A stretch of 64,000 nucleotides of DNA from Pseudomonas agarici (GCF_900109755.1 NZ_FOAR01000003.1:158604-222603), one strand, 5' to 3'. Numbered from the stretch's first letter, positions 28,967-37,703 are shown. Made by a program: numbers and translations. Notes: a model not told the origin generated them from the letters alone.

Positions 28967-28981
28967 ATACCTCGGAGGTAT
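28967..28981. promoter_or_regulatory. CatR-type palindrome ATAC-N7-GTAT
   Basis: Perfect 15-bp palindrome ATACCTC-G-GAGGTAT in the catB/catR gap. It has the ATAC-N7-GTAT form reported for recognition sites of the CatR/ClcR/CbnR group. Its right arm contains GGAGG, which is also the ribosome binding site of catR 5 bases further on, so CatR bound here could repress its own gene while serving catB about 90 bases away. Confidence 0.65.
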
Positions 28982-28982
28982 C

Positions 28983-29849
28983 GTGGAATTTCGTCATTTG
29001 CGCTACTTTCGGATGCTCGCCCAGACCCTAAACTTCACACGCGCGGCGCAACGATTGAATATTGCCCAGCCCCCGCTAAGTCGCCAGATTCAGCAACTGG
29101 AAGATGAGTTGGGGGTGGCACTGCTTGAGCGCTCCAGACCTTTGCGGTTGACTGAGGCCGGTCGTTTTTTTCATGAACACTGCGGTCAGCTACTTGAGCA
29201 ATTAGCGCGGATTACCGACGACACTCGACGTATCGCCACCGGTCAGAAGCGCTGGCTCGGAATCGGTTTTGCACCGTCCACGTTGTACGGAGCGTTACCC
29301 GGCTTGATTCGCCAGTTGCGCAGCTTGGGCGATGTGGAATTGGGACTGTCGGAGCTCATCACTTTGCAGCAGCTCGAAGCACTGAAGAGTGGTCGCATAG
29401 ACATCGGTTTCGGCCGAATGCTGTTCGATGATCCGGCCATCACCCAGGAAGTCTTACGGCAGGACCCTTTGGTCGCGGCGCTACCGGCGGCTCATCCACT
29501 GCTGAGCGGCCCCGCGACGCTTGAACAACTGGCGGCGGAGCCATTCGTTCTTTACCCAGGAACCCCACGCCCCAGCTATGCCGACCATGTACTGGGAATA
29601 TTCGCGGCCCAAGGCCTGCGAATCCGCGTCGTCCAAACGGTCAACGAGCTGCAAACCGCGATAGGCCTGGTAGCCGCCGGCATTGGTATTACGCTGGTAC
29701 CCGCCTCGGTGCAAAGACTGCACCGCGATGATATCGGCTATACGCCGTTGCTGGACAGCAGCGCTACCTCGCCGATAGTAGTGAGTTACCGTGCAGGAGA
29801 TGTTTCGCCTCTACTCAGGCAGTGCCTTGGTTTTTTGGACAAAAAGTAA
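28983..29849 (+). CDS. catR: LysR family regulator CatR
   Basis: Activator of catBCA that responds to cis,cis-muconate. The 288-residue protein has the N-terminal HTH MEFRHLRYFRMLAQTLNFTR followed by AAQRLNIAQPPLSRQIQQLE, a close match to the CatR/CatM/BenM group, and a LysR effector domain. It is divergent from catB and begins at GTG 28983, where GGAGG is 5 bases upstream. The effector-domain length is normal and no frame disruption is visible. Confidence 0.94.
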   Translation: MEFRHLRYFRMLAQTLNFTRAAQRLNIAQPPLSRQIQQLEDELGVALLERSRPLRLTEAGRFFHEHCGQLLEQLARITDDTRRIATGQKRWLGIGFAPSTLYGALPGLIRQLRSLGDVELGLSELITLQQLEALKSGRIDIGFGRMLFDDPAITQEVLRQDPLVAALPAAHPLLSGPATLEQLAAEPFVLYPGTPRPSYADHVLGIFAAQGLRIRVVQTVNELQTAIGLVAAGIGITLVPASVQRLHRDDIGYTPLLDSSATSPIVVSYRAGDVSPLLRQCLGFLDKK

Positions 29850-29946
29850 ATCTGATCTTGTAAAGCGCCAGGGCCAATAGCGCTTGCACCAACGGATCCT
29901 TCCTGCTGGCTATAAGTCACCTTTTCAGAACCTCTCCCCTGGCGCC

Positions 29947-31224
29947 TCAATGAGTCAAGGCATCGCCGCGCTTGACCCCATACATCGCTTCATCGGCATG
30001 CTTGAACAACTGCTGCGCCTCTTCACCGTTCTGCGGGTACAGGGCAATCCCGATACTCGGCGTGACCCTCAGTTCACAGTCTTGCCAGATCATCGGCTCG
30101 TTGAGCTGTCGACGGATCTTGTCGGCGACCTCGGCAGCAGATTCGCGCAAATGCAGTTGCTCCAGCAGAACGATGAATTCATCCCCACCGATACGGGCCA
30201 CAGTGTCGGTTTCGCCCACACATTGCTGCAGACGCCGGGCCACTTCCTGCAAGAGCAGATCGCCAACCCCATGGCCAAAGTTGTCGTTGACCTGCTTGAA
30301 CTTGTCCAGATCGACATACAGCAGCGCCAACTGCCCGCGCTCGCACCGCGCCCTGGCCAGCGCCGCTTTCAAGCGCTCATGCAGAAACGCCCGGTTAGGC
30401 AGATGGGTCAACTGGTCATAACGCGCCATGTATTGCAGGCGCGCGTGCAGTTGTTTGCGCTCGATGGCTGCCGCCACCTGCGCTGAGACGAACTGCAACA
30501 GATCCTGATCGTGTTCGGTGTAGCGCTGGCCATCCGAGCTCCTTGCCAGCAACGCGCCAATGATGCCGTTCTGCGAGGTCAATGGCACGCCAAGACAGGG
30601 AGCATCCTCCTCGTTGAGCAACAACGACAGGCCGCCACGCACGATCCGAGAGCAATGGCTATCGACATGACACAGCACCCGGCGGTCGTCGATGTGATAG
30701 GGGAAACTCAACTGGTCCCGCGACGCGTCATACAGCGCAACACAGAAATTCTGCGCCGGCAACCACTCGCCGATAATCCGGTGTACCCGCTGGAACAAGG
30801 TCAGCAGATCCTCGGTGGCGTGGGCGGCTTCGGAAATTGCGTAGAGCGCCACCTGTTTCGCCTCGGCAAGCTTGCGCTCGGTAACGTCTCGAGCCACGGC
30901 AATACGCAGTTGATCGGCTTCGGACCAACGCGCCGACCACATGATATGGACCACCCGGCCATCCTTGCGTACATAGCGGTTCTCGAAATGCGGCTTGGGC
31001 TCGCCGGCCATGATTTCTCCGGCGGCCTTAAGGGTTCGCTCGCGATCGGCGGGCAGCACCAGCTCGATCATCGAGGTGCCGATCAATTCGGCCGGGGTAT
31101 AACCGAAGATGCGCTCGCAGGCGGCGCTGACAAAAACGAAACGCCCTTCGATATCAACGGCACACACCACATCGAGCAACAGATCGATATAGCTGGCCAG
31201 CGGTGTGACAGTCTTGGTTTCCAT
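29947..31224 (-). CDS. PAS-GAF-GGDEF diguanylate cyclase
   Basis: Protein of 425 residues with an N-terminal PAS domain (about 10-120; VVCAVDIEGRFVFVS, ending RDVTERK) and a GAF domain (about 125-255). The C-terminal GGDEF domain (about 265-425) has the intact active site RIGGDEF at 345-350. It should make cyclic di-GMP from two GTP. The inhibitory RxxD site five residues before GGDEF is replaced by GETD (337-340), so allosteric product inhibition is not expected. No membrane segment is seen, so the signal is probably cytosolic. It is convergent with catR. The start ATG 31224 has a weak SD. Confidence 0.9.
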   Translation of the reverse strand: METKTVTPLASYIDLLLDVVCAVDIEGRFVFVSAACERIFGYTPAELIGTSMIELVLPADRERTLKAAGEIMAGEPKPHFENRYVRKDGRVVHIMWSARWSEADQLRIAVARDVTERKLAEAKQVALYAISEAAHATEDLLTLFQRVHRIIGEWLPAQNFCVALYDASRDQLSFPYHIDDRRVLCHVDSHCSRIVRGGLSLLLNEEDAPCLGVPLTSQNGIIGALLARSSDGQRYTEHDQDLLQFVSAQVAAAIERKQLHARLQYMARYDQLTHLPNRAFLHERLKAALARARCERGQLALLYVDLDKFKQVNDNFGHGVGDLLLQEVARRLQQCVGETDTVARIGGDEFIVLLEQLHLRESAAEVADKIRRQLNEPMIWQDCELRVTPSIGIALYPQNGEEAQQLFKHADEAMYGVKRGDALTH

Positions 31225-31305
31225 CAGAAAGAGATCGCCAGAAAAATTAAGCGTCAGTATCGATCCATGGAAAACCGCGGCTCCCTGCCCCCTCTTGCCG
31301 GTGAC

Positions 31306-31944
31306 TCACGCCTTGTTGGGCAGCAACCCCGGTAGCGCGTGAGCCAGAGCATTTATGGCAAAGCCGATGAACATCACACCACACAAACGGGTTATCAGCA
31401 CTTCGTGCCGTTGATACAGCACCCGAACCCGCTGGGCACCGACAACACCGATGAGAATAGCGTATGCCAGTACGCCGCCAAGGAAACTGAGAAAAATCAA
31501 CCCCGGCAGCATCGACCAGCTCAACAGCTCGGCACGGCTGGAGAGCAAGGCGGTAAAAGTGGCGACCGCCACCGGATAGGCCTTGGGGTTGGTCAGGCCG
31601 AACAGGATGCCGTGCCAAAACGGTTGCCGGGCCGTGCCCTGGGCTGTTTCACCGTTGGTGCGCCGGCTGCGAAGCGCTCGCCAGCCCAGCCAGAAAAGAT
31701 AAAGGCCACTGATAACACCCAGTGCATCGAAAGTGGTGCTGCCGATCTCTCGGGCGCCGACAATCGCAATCAACGCCGTGCTGCACCAGATCACATCCCC
31801 CAGCAAATGACCGCAGAGAAACCCGGCCCCGGCCCGCCGGCCGTGCGCCGCACCGATGCCGAACACCGCCAGCACGCCGGGACCGGGGGTGATGCCGTAG
31901 ATAAAGCCCGAGGCAAGCACGGCCATAAGCAACGATGGAGTCAT
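31306..31944 (-). CDS. LysE family translocator
   Basis: Inner-membrane exporter of 212 residues with about six hydrophobic helices. The N-terminus carries the family signature FIYGITPGPGVLAVFGIGAAHGR (positions about 14-36, key residues GPGP). The middle has FWHGILFGLTNPKAYPVAVATF, also typical of LysE/RhtB proteins, which export amino acids or related metabolites by proton exchange. The substrate cannot be inferred. AGGA lies 7 bases before the ATG. Confidence 0.88.
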   Translation of the reverse strand: MTPSLLMAVLASGFIYGITPGPGVLAVFGIGAAHGRRAGAGFLCGHLLGDVIWCSTALIAIVGAREIGSTTFDALGVISGLYLFWLGWRALRSRRTNGETAQGTARQPFWHGILFGLTNPKAYPVAVATFTALLSSRAELLSWSMLPGLIFLSFLGGVLAYAILIGVVGAQRVRVLYQRHEVLITRLCGVMFIGFAINALAHALPGLLPNKA

Positions 31945-32026
31945 GGACGAATTCCTGAACAGGGAACGAATGGCCTGGAGTCTATCTCAGGCGAACAACG
32001 GGCAATACCCTGACATGCGCAATCGA

Positions 32027-33184
32027 TCAGCCACGGCGGTCCAACAGGTTCACCACCAGGCGGTCGACCCAGCCCCATAGTCGCTGCTTCACACGACGCC
32101 ACCACGGTCGCGCTTTCCAGGCTTCGAGGCTGACTGGCTGGCTAAGGGCGAAATCGGTGATAAAGCTGGCCATCGCCGCCTCGGTCAAAGACGGGTCAAG
32201 CGCTTCAAGATTGGCTTCCAGGTTGAAGCGCAGGTTCCAGTGATCAAAATTGCACGAGCCGATGCTGACCCAATCGTCGACCAGCACCATCTTCAAGTGC
32301 AGGAAACACGGCTGATACTCGAAGATCCGCACGCCCGCCCTGAGCAGCCGTGGGTAGTAGCGATGGCCAGCGTAACGTACCGAAGGATGATCGGTATGCG
32401 GCCCGGTCAGCAGGAGCCGCACGTCGACTCCGCGCCGGGCGGCCCGGCGCAACGAACGGCGAACCTTCCAAGTCGGCAGGAAATACGGGGTCGCCAGCCA
32501 GATCCGCTGCTTGGCGCTGTTCAGCGTGCGGACCAACGATTGCAGGATGTCGCGATGTTGCCGGGCATCGGCGTAAGCCACCCGACCCAGGCCCTGCCCT
32601 GCCAGCGGTGGCCGTGGCAGGCGCGGCAGACCAAAACGGGCGGCGGGTTTCCAGGCAGCGCGCTGTTCGTTGGCCAACCATTGGCGGTCGAACAGCAACT
32701 GCCAGTCGAGCACCAACGGACCCCGGATTTGCACCATGACTTCATGCCATTGGCAACGATTGTCGCTGGGGGTCCAGAACTCATCGGTGACGCCCGTGCC
32801 GCCAACCACCGCCATGGACTGGTCTACCAGCAGCAGCTTACGGTGATCGCGGTACAGGTTGCGCAGGCCGCTACGCCAGCGCAGGCGATTATAGAAACGC
32901 AGTTCGACACCGGCCTCGATCAACCGTCGACGCAACCCCAGAGTAAAAGCCAGGCTGCCAAAGTCATCAAACAGGCAGCGCACCCGCACTCCACGCTCGG
33001 CCGCCTGGATCAGCGCCTGGACCATGGCCTCGGCGCACTCGCCGGCCTCCACCAAATACAGCTCAAGCTCGACCTGACAGTTGGCCCGGGCAATCGCCAC
33101 CAACATGCGCGGAAAGAAATCCGGACCGTCGATCAGCAGCTCGAAGGTATTGTCGCCGCGCCAGGGAAAGACCGCGCCGGTCAT
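32027..33184 (-). CDS. clsB: Cardiolipin synthase ClsB-like phospholipase D enzyme
   Basis: Protein of 385 residues of the phospholipase D superfamily with two HKD motifs: HRKLLLVDQSMAVVGG in the N-terminal half and HLKMVLVDDWVSIGSCNFD in the C-terminal half. No N-terminal membrane helices are present, which fits ClsB rather than ClsA. It would transfer a phosphatidyl group to make cardiolipin in the inner membrane. Its start is one base after the yceI stop, so the two are translationally linked. Confidence 0.85.
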   Translation of the reverse strand: MTGAVFPWRGDNTFELLIDGPDFFPRMLVAIARANCQVELELYLVEAGECAEAMVQALIQAAERGVRVRCLFDDFGSLAFTLGLRRRLIEAGVELRFYNRLRWRSGLRNLYRDHRKLLLVDQSMAVVGGTGVTDEFWTPSDNRCQWHEVMVQIRGPLVLDWQLLFDRQWLANEQRAAWKPAARFGLPRLPRPPLAGQGLGRVAYADARQHRDILQSLVRTLNSAKQRIWLATPYFLPTWKVRRSLRRAARRGVDVRLLLTGPHTDHPSVRYAGHRYYPRLLRAGVRIFEYQPCFLHLKMVLVDDWVSIGSCNFDHWNLRFNLEANLEALDPSLTEAAMASFITDFALSQPVSLEAWKARPWWRRVKQRLWGWVDRLVVNLLDRRG

Positions 33185-33185
33185 G

Positions 33186-33764
33186 TCAGCGCGCCGTGAA
33201 AATCAGCACCACGCCCACCGGTACGGATAGGCTGATGGCCGACAGGCCTGCCACCTTGCGCAATGCCGCGAGACTCGACACCCAGTCAAAATCCTCGGCA
33301 TGTATCACCAACGGCTCAAGGGTCACGACCTGGAAGCGTCGATCATCGAGGCGCGTCGCCAGCAGCTCGGCATTATAACGGTGCTCCTGGCCGTGCAACC
33401 GAACCACCAGCGGCAGGCGCAGTTCGAGCTGAGCACCGGGGGCCAGGTCGTTGATCGGTTCCACATTGATGTGCGCGGTGACTCGCGCCTGGGGATAGGT
33501 CTTGATCTGGAACAAGTCGCGACGCAGACGCTCATCGCGCAAGGGAATCCCGGTATTGACCGACTCCAGCTCGACCTCAAGGGTCGCCATACCCTGGCGA
33601 TCGACCTTGCCGTGCAGGGTCAGGAAGCGGTGGACCTCGGCGATATCGGTGTTCTTGGTGGTGACAAACGATAGGCGCGAAGACTCATTGTCCAGGTACC
33701 AATTGGCGTGGGCCGGCAGCGCCAGCACCCCGAGCAGGGCCATGAGAAGGCAAGACCGGTGCAT
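33186..33764 (-). CDS. YceI family periplasmic protein
   Basis: Secreted lipocalin-like protein of 192 residues. The signal peptide is at 1-21 (MALLGVLALPAHA). The YceI pattern is seen in NWYLDNESSRLSFVTTKNTDIAEVHRF at the start of the mature chain (key elements SRLSF and KNTDIAEVHRF) and LRRDLFQIKTYPQARVTAHI. Family members bind isoprenoids or other amphiphilic molecules in the periplasm and are often base- or stress-inducible. It sits between the Cys-rich membrane protein gene and clsB. Confidence 0.87.
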   Translation of the reverse strand: MHRSCLLMALLGVLALPAHANWYLDNESSRLSFVTTKNTDIAEVHRFLTLHGKVDRQGMATLEVELESVNTGIPLRDERLRRDLFQIKTYPQARVTAHINVEPINDLAPGAQLELRLPLVVRLHGQEHRYNAELLATRLDDRRFQVVTLEPLVIHAEDFDWVSSLAALRKVAGLSAISLSVPVGVVLIFTAR

Positions 33765-33828
33765 GCGAGCTCCTGATTGAACGTAGGCGCCACCTTAACC
33801 GTCCACGGTTGAGGTGGCAAACAACGTC

Positions 33829-34158
33829 TCAAGGCGCCAGTCGACAGCCTTCCCGCTCACCGACCCAGACTGCCGTGCCGCTGTATCCGAGGCCTTCGGC
33901 ACTGACCCGGCGCCGACTCGGATCGTCGACAAAGTGGCTGACCGGCACGGTTTGCTTCACATACCCGCGGCAATAGTCGGCGGGGTTATTCATGACATAT
34001 CGACAGGAACAATACTCCTTGGCGGTATAGGCACTGATGATCCTCGGGAAAGCCCCCAGGGCGACGCGCTCGTGCCAGGCCCAGGCGAGCAGCGCCAACA
34101 GCGACAACACCCACAAGCTGATGAACGGGTGACGCCGCACAACGCGCGCGCACCTCAT
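33829..34158 (-). CDS. Small Cys-rich membrane-anchored protein, function unknown
   Basis: Protein of 109 residues with a basic N-terminus, one membrane helix (about 13-29; SLWVLSLLALLAWAW) and a periplasmic domain of about 75 residues. The domain contains Cys50, Cys52, Cys63 and Cys105 in EYCSCRYVM, DYCRGYV and EGCRLAP. I do not recognise a named family. The start overlaps the stop of the upstream serine hydrolase gene (ATGA), so the two proteins are translationally coupled and may work together. Confidence 0.75.
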   Translation of the reverse strand: MRCARVVRRHPFISLWVLSLLALLAWAWHERVALGAFPRIISAYTAKEYCSCRYVMNNPADYCRGYVKQTVPVSHFVDDPSRRRVSAEGLGYSGTAVWVGEREGCRLAP

Positions 34159-35252
34159 GGCCGCACCCTCGGTGCAAAGGCCAACAGGGCACGCCTGAGC
34201 AGCTCGTTGTGACGGTAGCTGCCGTCGCGATCATCGCCGTAGCGCACGATCACCAGGTCGGCGCTGGGGATCACATACAACGCCTGCCCCCAGTGCCCGA
34301 GTGCGGCGAAGGTATCGGCTGGCGCGTCCGGCCATGGCTTGGGCGCCCCCTCTATCGGCCGATTGAGCCACCACTGCCCACCCGCCACGGCCTCATCCTG
34401 CCCCGGCTTGTAGGCCGCAGCCGGTCGCCGGTTGAAATCGACCCACGCCTCGGGCAGTAATTGACGGTCTCGCCAGCGACCGTTGCGTGCCATCAACAGA
34501 CCGATCCGAGCCAGATCGCGGGCGGTCATATAGGTATAGGACGATGCCACGAAGGTGCCGCTGCCATCACGCTCCCAGACGGCCCCCCGAATACCCAACG
34601 GGTCGAACAGAGCCGTCCAGGGAAAGTCCGGATAACGCTGGGCGCCGACGATCTTTTGCAAGGCCGCCGCCAGCACGTTGCTGTCGCCACTGGAATAACG
34701 GAAAGCCTGGCCGGGCTTGCTGTATTCGCCATGGTTGGCGGTGTAACCGGCCATGTCGGCGTGGCCGAGGGTATATAGCATCGCCACCACCGATGATTTC
34801 AACGGTGCATATTCATAGTCCTCTTGCCAGTCGATGCCCGAAGCCCAGTTCAACAGGTGTTCCAAAGTGACCTTGGGATGCACCCGAAACGGTGGGTAGA
34901 ACTTCGCCACCGGGTCATGCAACTGGAACAGCCCTTGGCCATAGGCCACGCCGAGGACCGTGGCCATGATGCTCTTGCTGATCGACCAGGTGAGATGCGG
35001 GGTATCGACGCGAGTGGGTCCGGCATACTGCTCGTAGACGATCCGACCCCGCCGGATCACCAGCAGGGCGTCGGTGCGCACACCCGTGCGGGTTGCATCG
35101 TCGCGTGTCGTAAAGGCATAGGCCCGCAGGGCCTCGACGGCAGGGCCGGTCATCTGCGGCTCATGGCTCCATTCGCTGTCAGGCCAACTTTCGGCGCGTG
35201 CGGTAGAAATGACCAGCAGCAATACCACGAAAAAGGTTGAACCCTTGGGCAT
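34155..35252 (-). CDS. Beta-lactamase-fold serine hydrolase (class C/esterase type)
   Basis: Secreted protein of 365 residues, with a signal peptide at 1-20 (FFVVLLLVISTARA). It has the penicillin-recognising fold: nucleophile motif SISK (Ser90, Lys93), a YSSGD motif taking the place of YxN, and HWGQALYV near the C-terminus in place of KTG. This set is typical of EstB-like esterases and 6-aminohexanoate-dimer hydrolases more than of AmpC. The natural substrate is unknown. It is the first gene of a unit with the Cys-rich membrane protein, YceI and ClsB-like proteins, pointing to an envelope role. Confidence 0.85.
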   Translation of the reverse strand: MPKGSTFFVVLLLVISTARAESWPDSEWSHEPQMTGPAVEALRAYAFTTRDDATRTGVRTDALLVIRRGRIVYEQYAGPTRVDTPHLTWSISKSIMATVLGVAYGQGLFQLHDPVAKFYPPFRVHPKVTLEHLLNWASGIDWQEDYEYAPLKSSVVAMLYTLGHADMAGYTANHGEYSKPGQAFRYSSGDSNVLAAALQKIVGAQRYPDFPWTALFDPLGIRGAVWERDGSGTFVASSYTYMTARDLARIGLLMARNGRWRDRQLLPEAWVDFNRRPAAAYKPGQDEAVAGGQWWLNRPIEGAPKPWPDAPADTFAALGHWGQALYVIPSADLVIVRYGDDRDGSYRHNELLRRALLAFAPRVRP

Positions 35253-35480
35253 GGGGCAAGCTCGGAGAAATAGCCTCGAAAAAGTCTAGCGGGACTTGAT
35301 GACAGTTCTGCTCGGTCCCCGGCCAAGCTCGGTTCCAACGGCCAATACCCGGCGAGTGTCCTGAAGGTTGTCATGTAAGCATCACCAAAGCTTCATGGCG
35401 ATGACACCAGGCCTACATAGCCTGACTGAGCACAACAAAGTCGACTGGCCGTAACCCTGGCCGGCAACCGGAGACGCGTT

Positions 35481-36236
35481 ATGACTCAGATCGCCCGCAT
35501 CAGCGACACCGGCAATGAACGCCGCCTGCAAGCCGAGCGCCTATTGGGCACAGCGGCCTTGCGAGAAGCCCAAACCTTGCGCTTTAACGTTTTCAGCGGC
35601 GAATTCAATGCCAAGCTGAAAGGTGCCGAGCTCGGTCTGGATATGGATGATTATGATGTGCACTGCAGCCACATCGGCGTGCGCGACTTGAACAGCGGTC
35701 GCCTGGTGGCGACCACGCGTTTGCTCGACCATAAGGCCGCCAACACCCTGGGGCGCTTCTACAGTGAAGAAGAATTCAGCCTGCATGGTCTGGGCCACCT
35801 GAAAGGCCCGATCCTGGAAATCGGCCGTACCTGCGTCGACCCGGCCTACCGCAACGGCGGCACCATTGCCGTGCTCTGGGGCGAACTGGCCGAAGTGCTC
35901 AACGAAGGCGGCTACAGCTACCTGATGGGTTGCGCAAGCATTCCGATGCAGGACGGTGGGATCCAGGCCCAGGCGATCATGCAGCGTCTGCGTGAACGCT
36001 ATCTGAGCACCGAACACCTGCGCGCCGAACCGAAGAAACCGCTGCCGCCCCTGGATATCCCCGGCAACGTCATCACCGAAATGCCGCCACTACTCAAGGC
36101 TTACATGCGCCTGGGCGCGAAGATCTGCGGCGAGCCGTGCTGGGATGAAGATTTCCAGGTGGCCGACGTCTTCATCCTACTCAAGCGCGACGAGTTATGC
36201 CCGCGTTATGCCCGGCACTTCAAGGCGGCAGTGTAA
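35481..36236 (+). CDS. olsB: Ornithine N-acyltransferase OlsB
   Basis: First enzyme of ornithine-lipid synthesis: it transfers a 3-hydroxyacyl chain from ACP to the alpha-amino group of ornithine. The 251-residue GNAT-like protein has [45 protein letters not shown] and [13 protein letters not shown], the core blocks of the OlsB family. The stop overlaps the olsA start (TAATG). Ornithine lipids usually replace phospholipids under phosphate limitation, so PhoB control is expected, but a clear Pho box was not seen upstream. Confidence 0.93.
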   Translation: MTQIARISDTGNERRLQAERLLGTAALREAQTLRFNVFSGEFNAKLKGAELGLDMDDYDVHCSHIGVRDLNSGRLVATTRLLDHKAANTLGRFYSEEEFSLHGLGHLKGPILEIGRTCVDPAYRNGGTIAVLWGELAEVLNEGGYSYLMGCASIPMQDGGIQAQAIMQRLRERYLSTEHLRAEPKKPLPPLDIPGNVITEMPPLLKAYMRLGAKICGEPCWDEDFQVADVFILLKRDELCPRYARHFKAAV

Positions 36237-37048
36237 TGAGCCGGCTGCGGGTGTATGCCCGAATAGTCCGAGTGCTGTTGGTGGTCTGCCTGGGTATGGG
36301 CATGGCCAGTGTATTCGGCCTGTTCGAGCGCCTGGGTATCGCCAATTCGATGGTCCGGCGTCAGCGCTGGTCGCGTTTTTTCATGGCGCGCCTGAGCAAT
36401 GCCCTGCCCTTTCGCGTGACCCTGCGTGGCACCTTGCCGACGCAACCGATGCTGTGGGTCAGTAATCACGTGTCGTGGACCGATATTGCCCTACTGGGGG
36501 CGCTGACTCCGCTGTCCTTCCTGTCCAAGGCCGAAGTCCGCACCTGGCCGGTGGCGGGTTGGCTGGCAGCAAAAGCCGGCAGTTTGTTTATCCGTCGGGG
36601 TTCGGGCGATAGCCAATTGGTCCGCAAGCAGATGACCCGTCATCTGGAGCAGCGACATTCCTTGTTGATGTTCCCGGAAGGCACCACCACCGATGGCCGT
36701 TCATTGCGCACCTTCCACGGTCGCCTGCTGTCGGCGGCCATTGAGGCGGACGTCTCGTTACAACCCGTGGCCATTCGTTACCTGCGCGATGGGCAACCTG
36801 ACCTGCTCGCGCCCTTTATTGGCGATGATGATTTGCTTTCGCACCTGATGCGCTTGTTTTCCAACGATCAGGGCGACGTGGAAATCCAGTTGCTGGCGCC
36901 GATTGCTTGCAATGGCCAAGAACGCGCGACGCTGGCGTTCCTGGCCCAACAGAAAGTGCAGATGGCGCTGTTTGGCGAAACCGCCGAAGTGACGCGCACA
37001 GCGCCACGCCCGGTCGAAATCGACACAGGCCGATCGCAAGCAGCATAA
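36236..37048 (+). CDS. olsA: Lyso-ornithine lipid O-acyltransferase OlsA
   Basis: Second enzyme of ornithine-lipid synthesis, a PlsC-family acyltransferase that adds a fatty acyl group to the hydroxyl of lyso-ornithine lipid. The 270-residue protein has an N-terminal membrane segment (about 10-28), the catalytic HxxxxD motif in SNHVSWTDIAL, and FPEGTTTDG. ATG 36236 is chosen because it overlaps the olsB stop; a frame extending to 36197 would lie inside olsB. Confidence 0.92.
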   Translation: MSRLRVYARIVRVLLVVCLGMGMASVFGLFERLGIANSMVRRQRWSRFFMARLSNALPFRVTLRGTLPTQPMLWVSNHVSWTDIALLGALTPLSFLSKAEVRTWPVAGWLAAKAGSLFIRRGSGDSQLVRKQMTRHLEQRHSLLMFPEGTTTDGRSLRTFHGRLLSAAIEADVSLQPVAIRYLRDGQPDLLAPFIGDDDLLSHLMRLFSNDQGDVEIQLLAPIACNGQERATLAFLAQQKVQMALFGETAEVTRTAPRPVEIDTGRSQAA

Positions 37049-37056
37049 AAAACCTT

Positions 37057-37099
37057 GTGGCGGGCGGCACTTGCCCCTCGGGGCAAGCCTCCTCGCCAC
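37057..37099. repeat. REP-like double-stem hairpin between convergent genes
   Basis: Inner perfect stem CTTGCCCC (37070-37077) / GGGGCAAG (37080-37087), with outer arms GTGGCG (37057-37062) / CGCCAC (37094-37099). It lies between olsA and the convergent acpH. The form resembles P. fluorescens intergenic palindromes and could also act as a transcription stop on both strands. Confidence 0.55.
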
Positions 37100-37121
37100 C
37101 CAGTCAATGTAGACCTCGTGC

Positions 37122-37703
37122 TCAAGGTTCTCGTAGTTGCTCCTGCGAAAATGCCCGCAACTCTGGATAGAACAGCCGGAAATCCTCGCTCAGGGGCTCA
37201 TATAACAGTTCCAGCTCATGCATCGCATGGGCCAGTTCCTCGGGTCGCGACAGGCGTCGGGAAATCCCCCGCAGCACCGGGCGCAGCACCTCGAACTGGC
37301 GATATGAACCCAGCCAGTCATCCGCCGCCATATAGGGTGCGACCTGCGCCAGGCGCCCCGGCAGCCGTGGTTCGCTCGCCAGGATGCGATAGACGCCAGC
37401 GGTAAAACTGTCCAGCGCGCCCTCGGCATACAATGCCCAGTCCCGTGCCAGACAATGGTCGAAGAACACATCCAGGACGATTCCGGCATAACGCCGTCGG
37501 GTCAGGCTGAAACGCGACAGTGCCCGGCCCACCAGAAGATGCCGATCAGTGAACACGTCGATCCGCCGATGCAACCGAATCGCGGCCTCAATCGAAGGCG
37601 TGAATTGCCCCTCCACACGCCCCTTGACGAAATCGCCATAGAGGCTGCCGAGCAGTTGTTCCGGGCGCTGGCCGCCCAGATGCAGGTGTGCGAGATAGTT
37701 CAT
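37122..37703 (-). CDS. acpH: Acyl carrier protein phosphodiesterase AcpH
   Basis: AcpH removes the 4'-phosphopantetheine group from holo-ACP. The 193-residue protein begins MNYLAHLHLGG and has GDFVKGRVEGQF, LHRRIDVFTDRH and FDHCLARDW, the HD-like metal-binding blocks of the family. Length matches E. coli AcpH (YajB, 193). It is divergent from the ArsR regulator gene, with an AT-rich, dyad-rich 154-base region between them. Confidence 0.92.
   Translation of the reverse strand: MNYLAHLHLGGQRPEQLLGSLYGDFVKGRVEGQFTPSIEAAIRLHRRIDVFTDRHLLVGRALSRFSLTRRRYAGIVLDVFFDHCLARDWALYAEGALDSFTAGVYRILASEPRLPGRLAQVAPYMAADDWLGSYRQFEVLRPVLRGISRRLSRPEELAHAMHELELLYEPLSEDFRLFYPELRAFSQEQLREP

Noticed and set aside
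21184..29946. Integrated mobile element with attachment repeats at tRNA-Gly
   Set aside because: I searched by eye for a second copy of the tRNA 3' end at the far side of the ben-cat block and for integrase sequence, and found neither. Recent integration is not supported.
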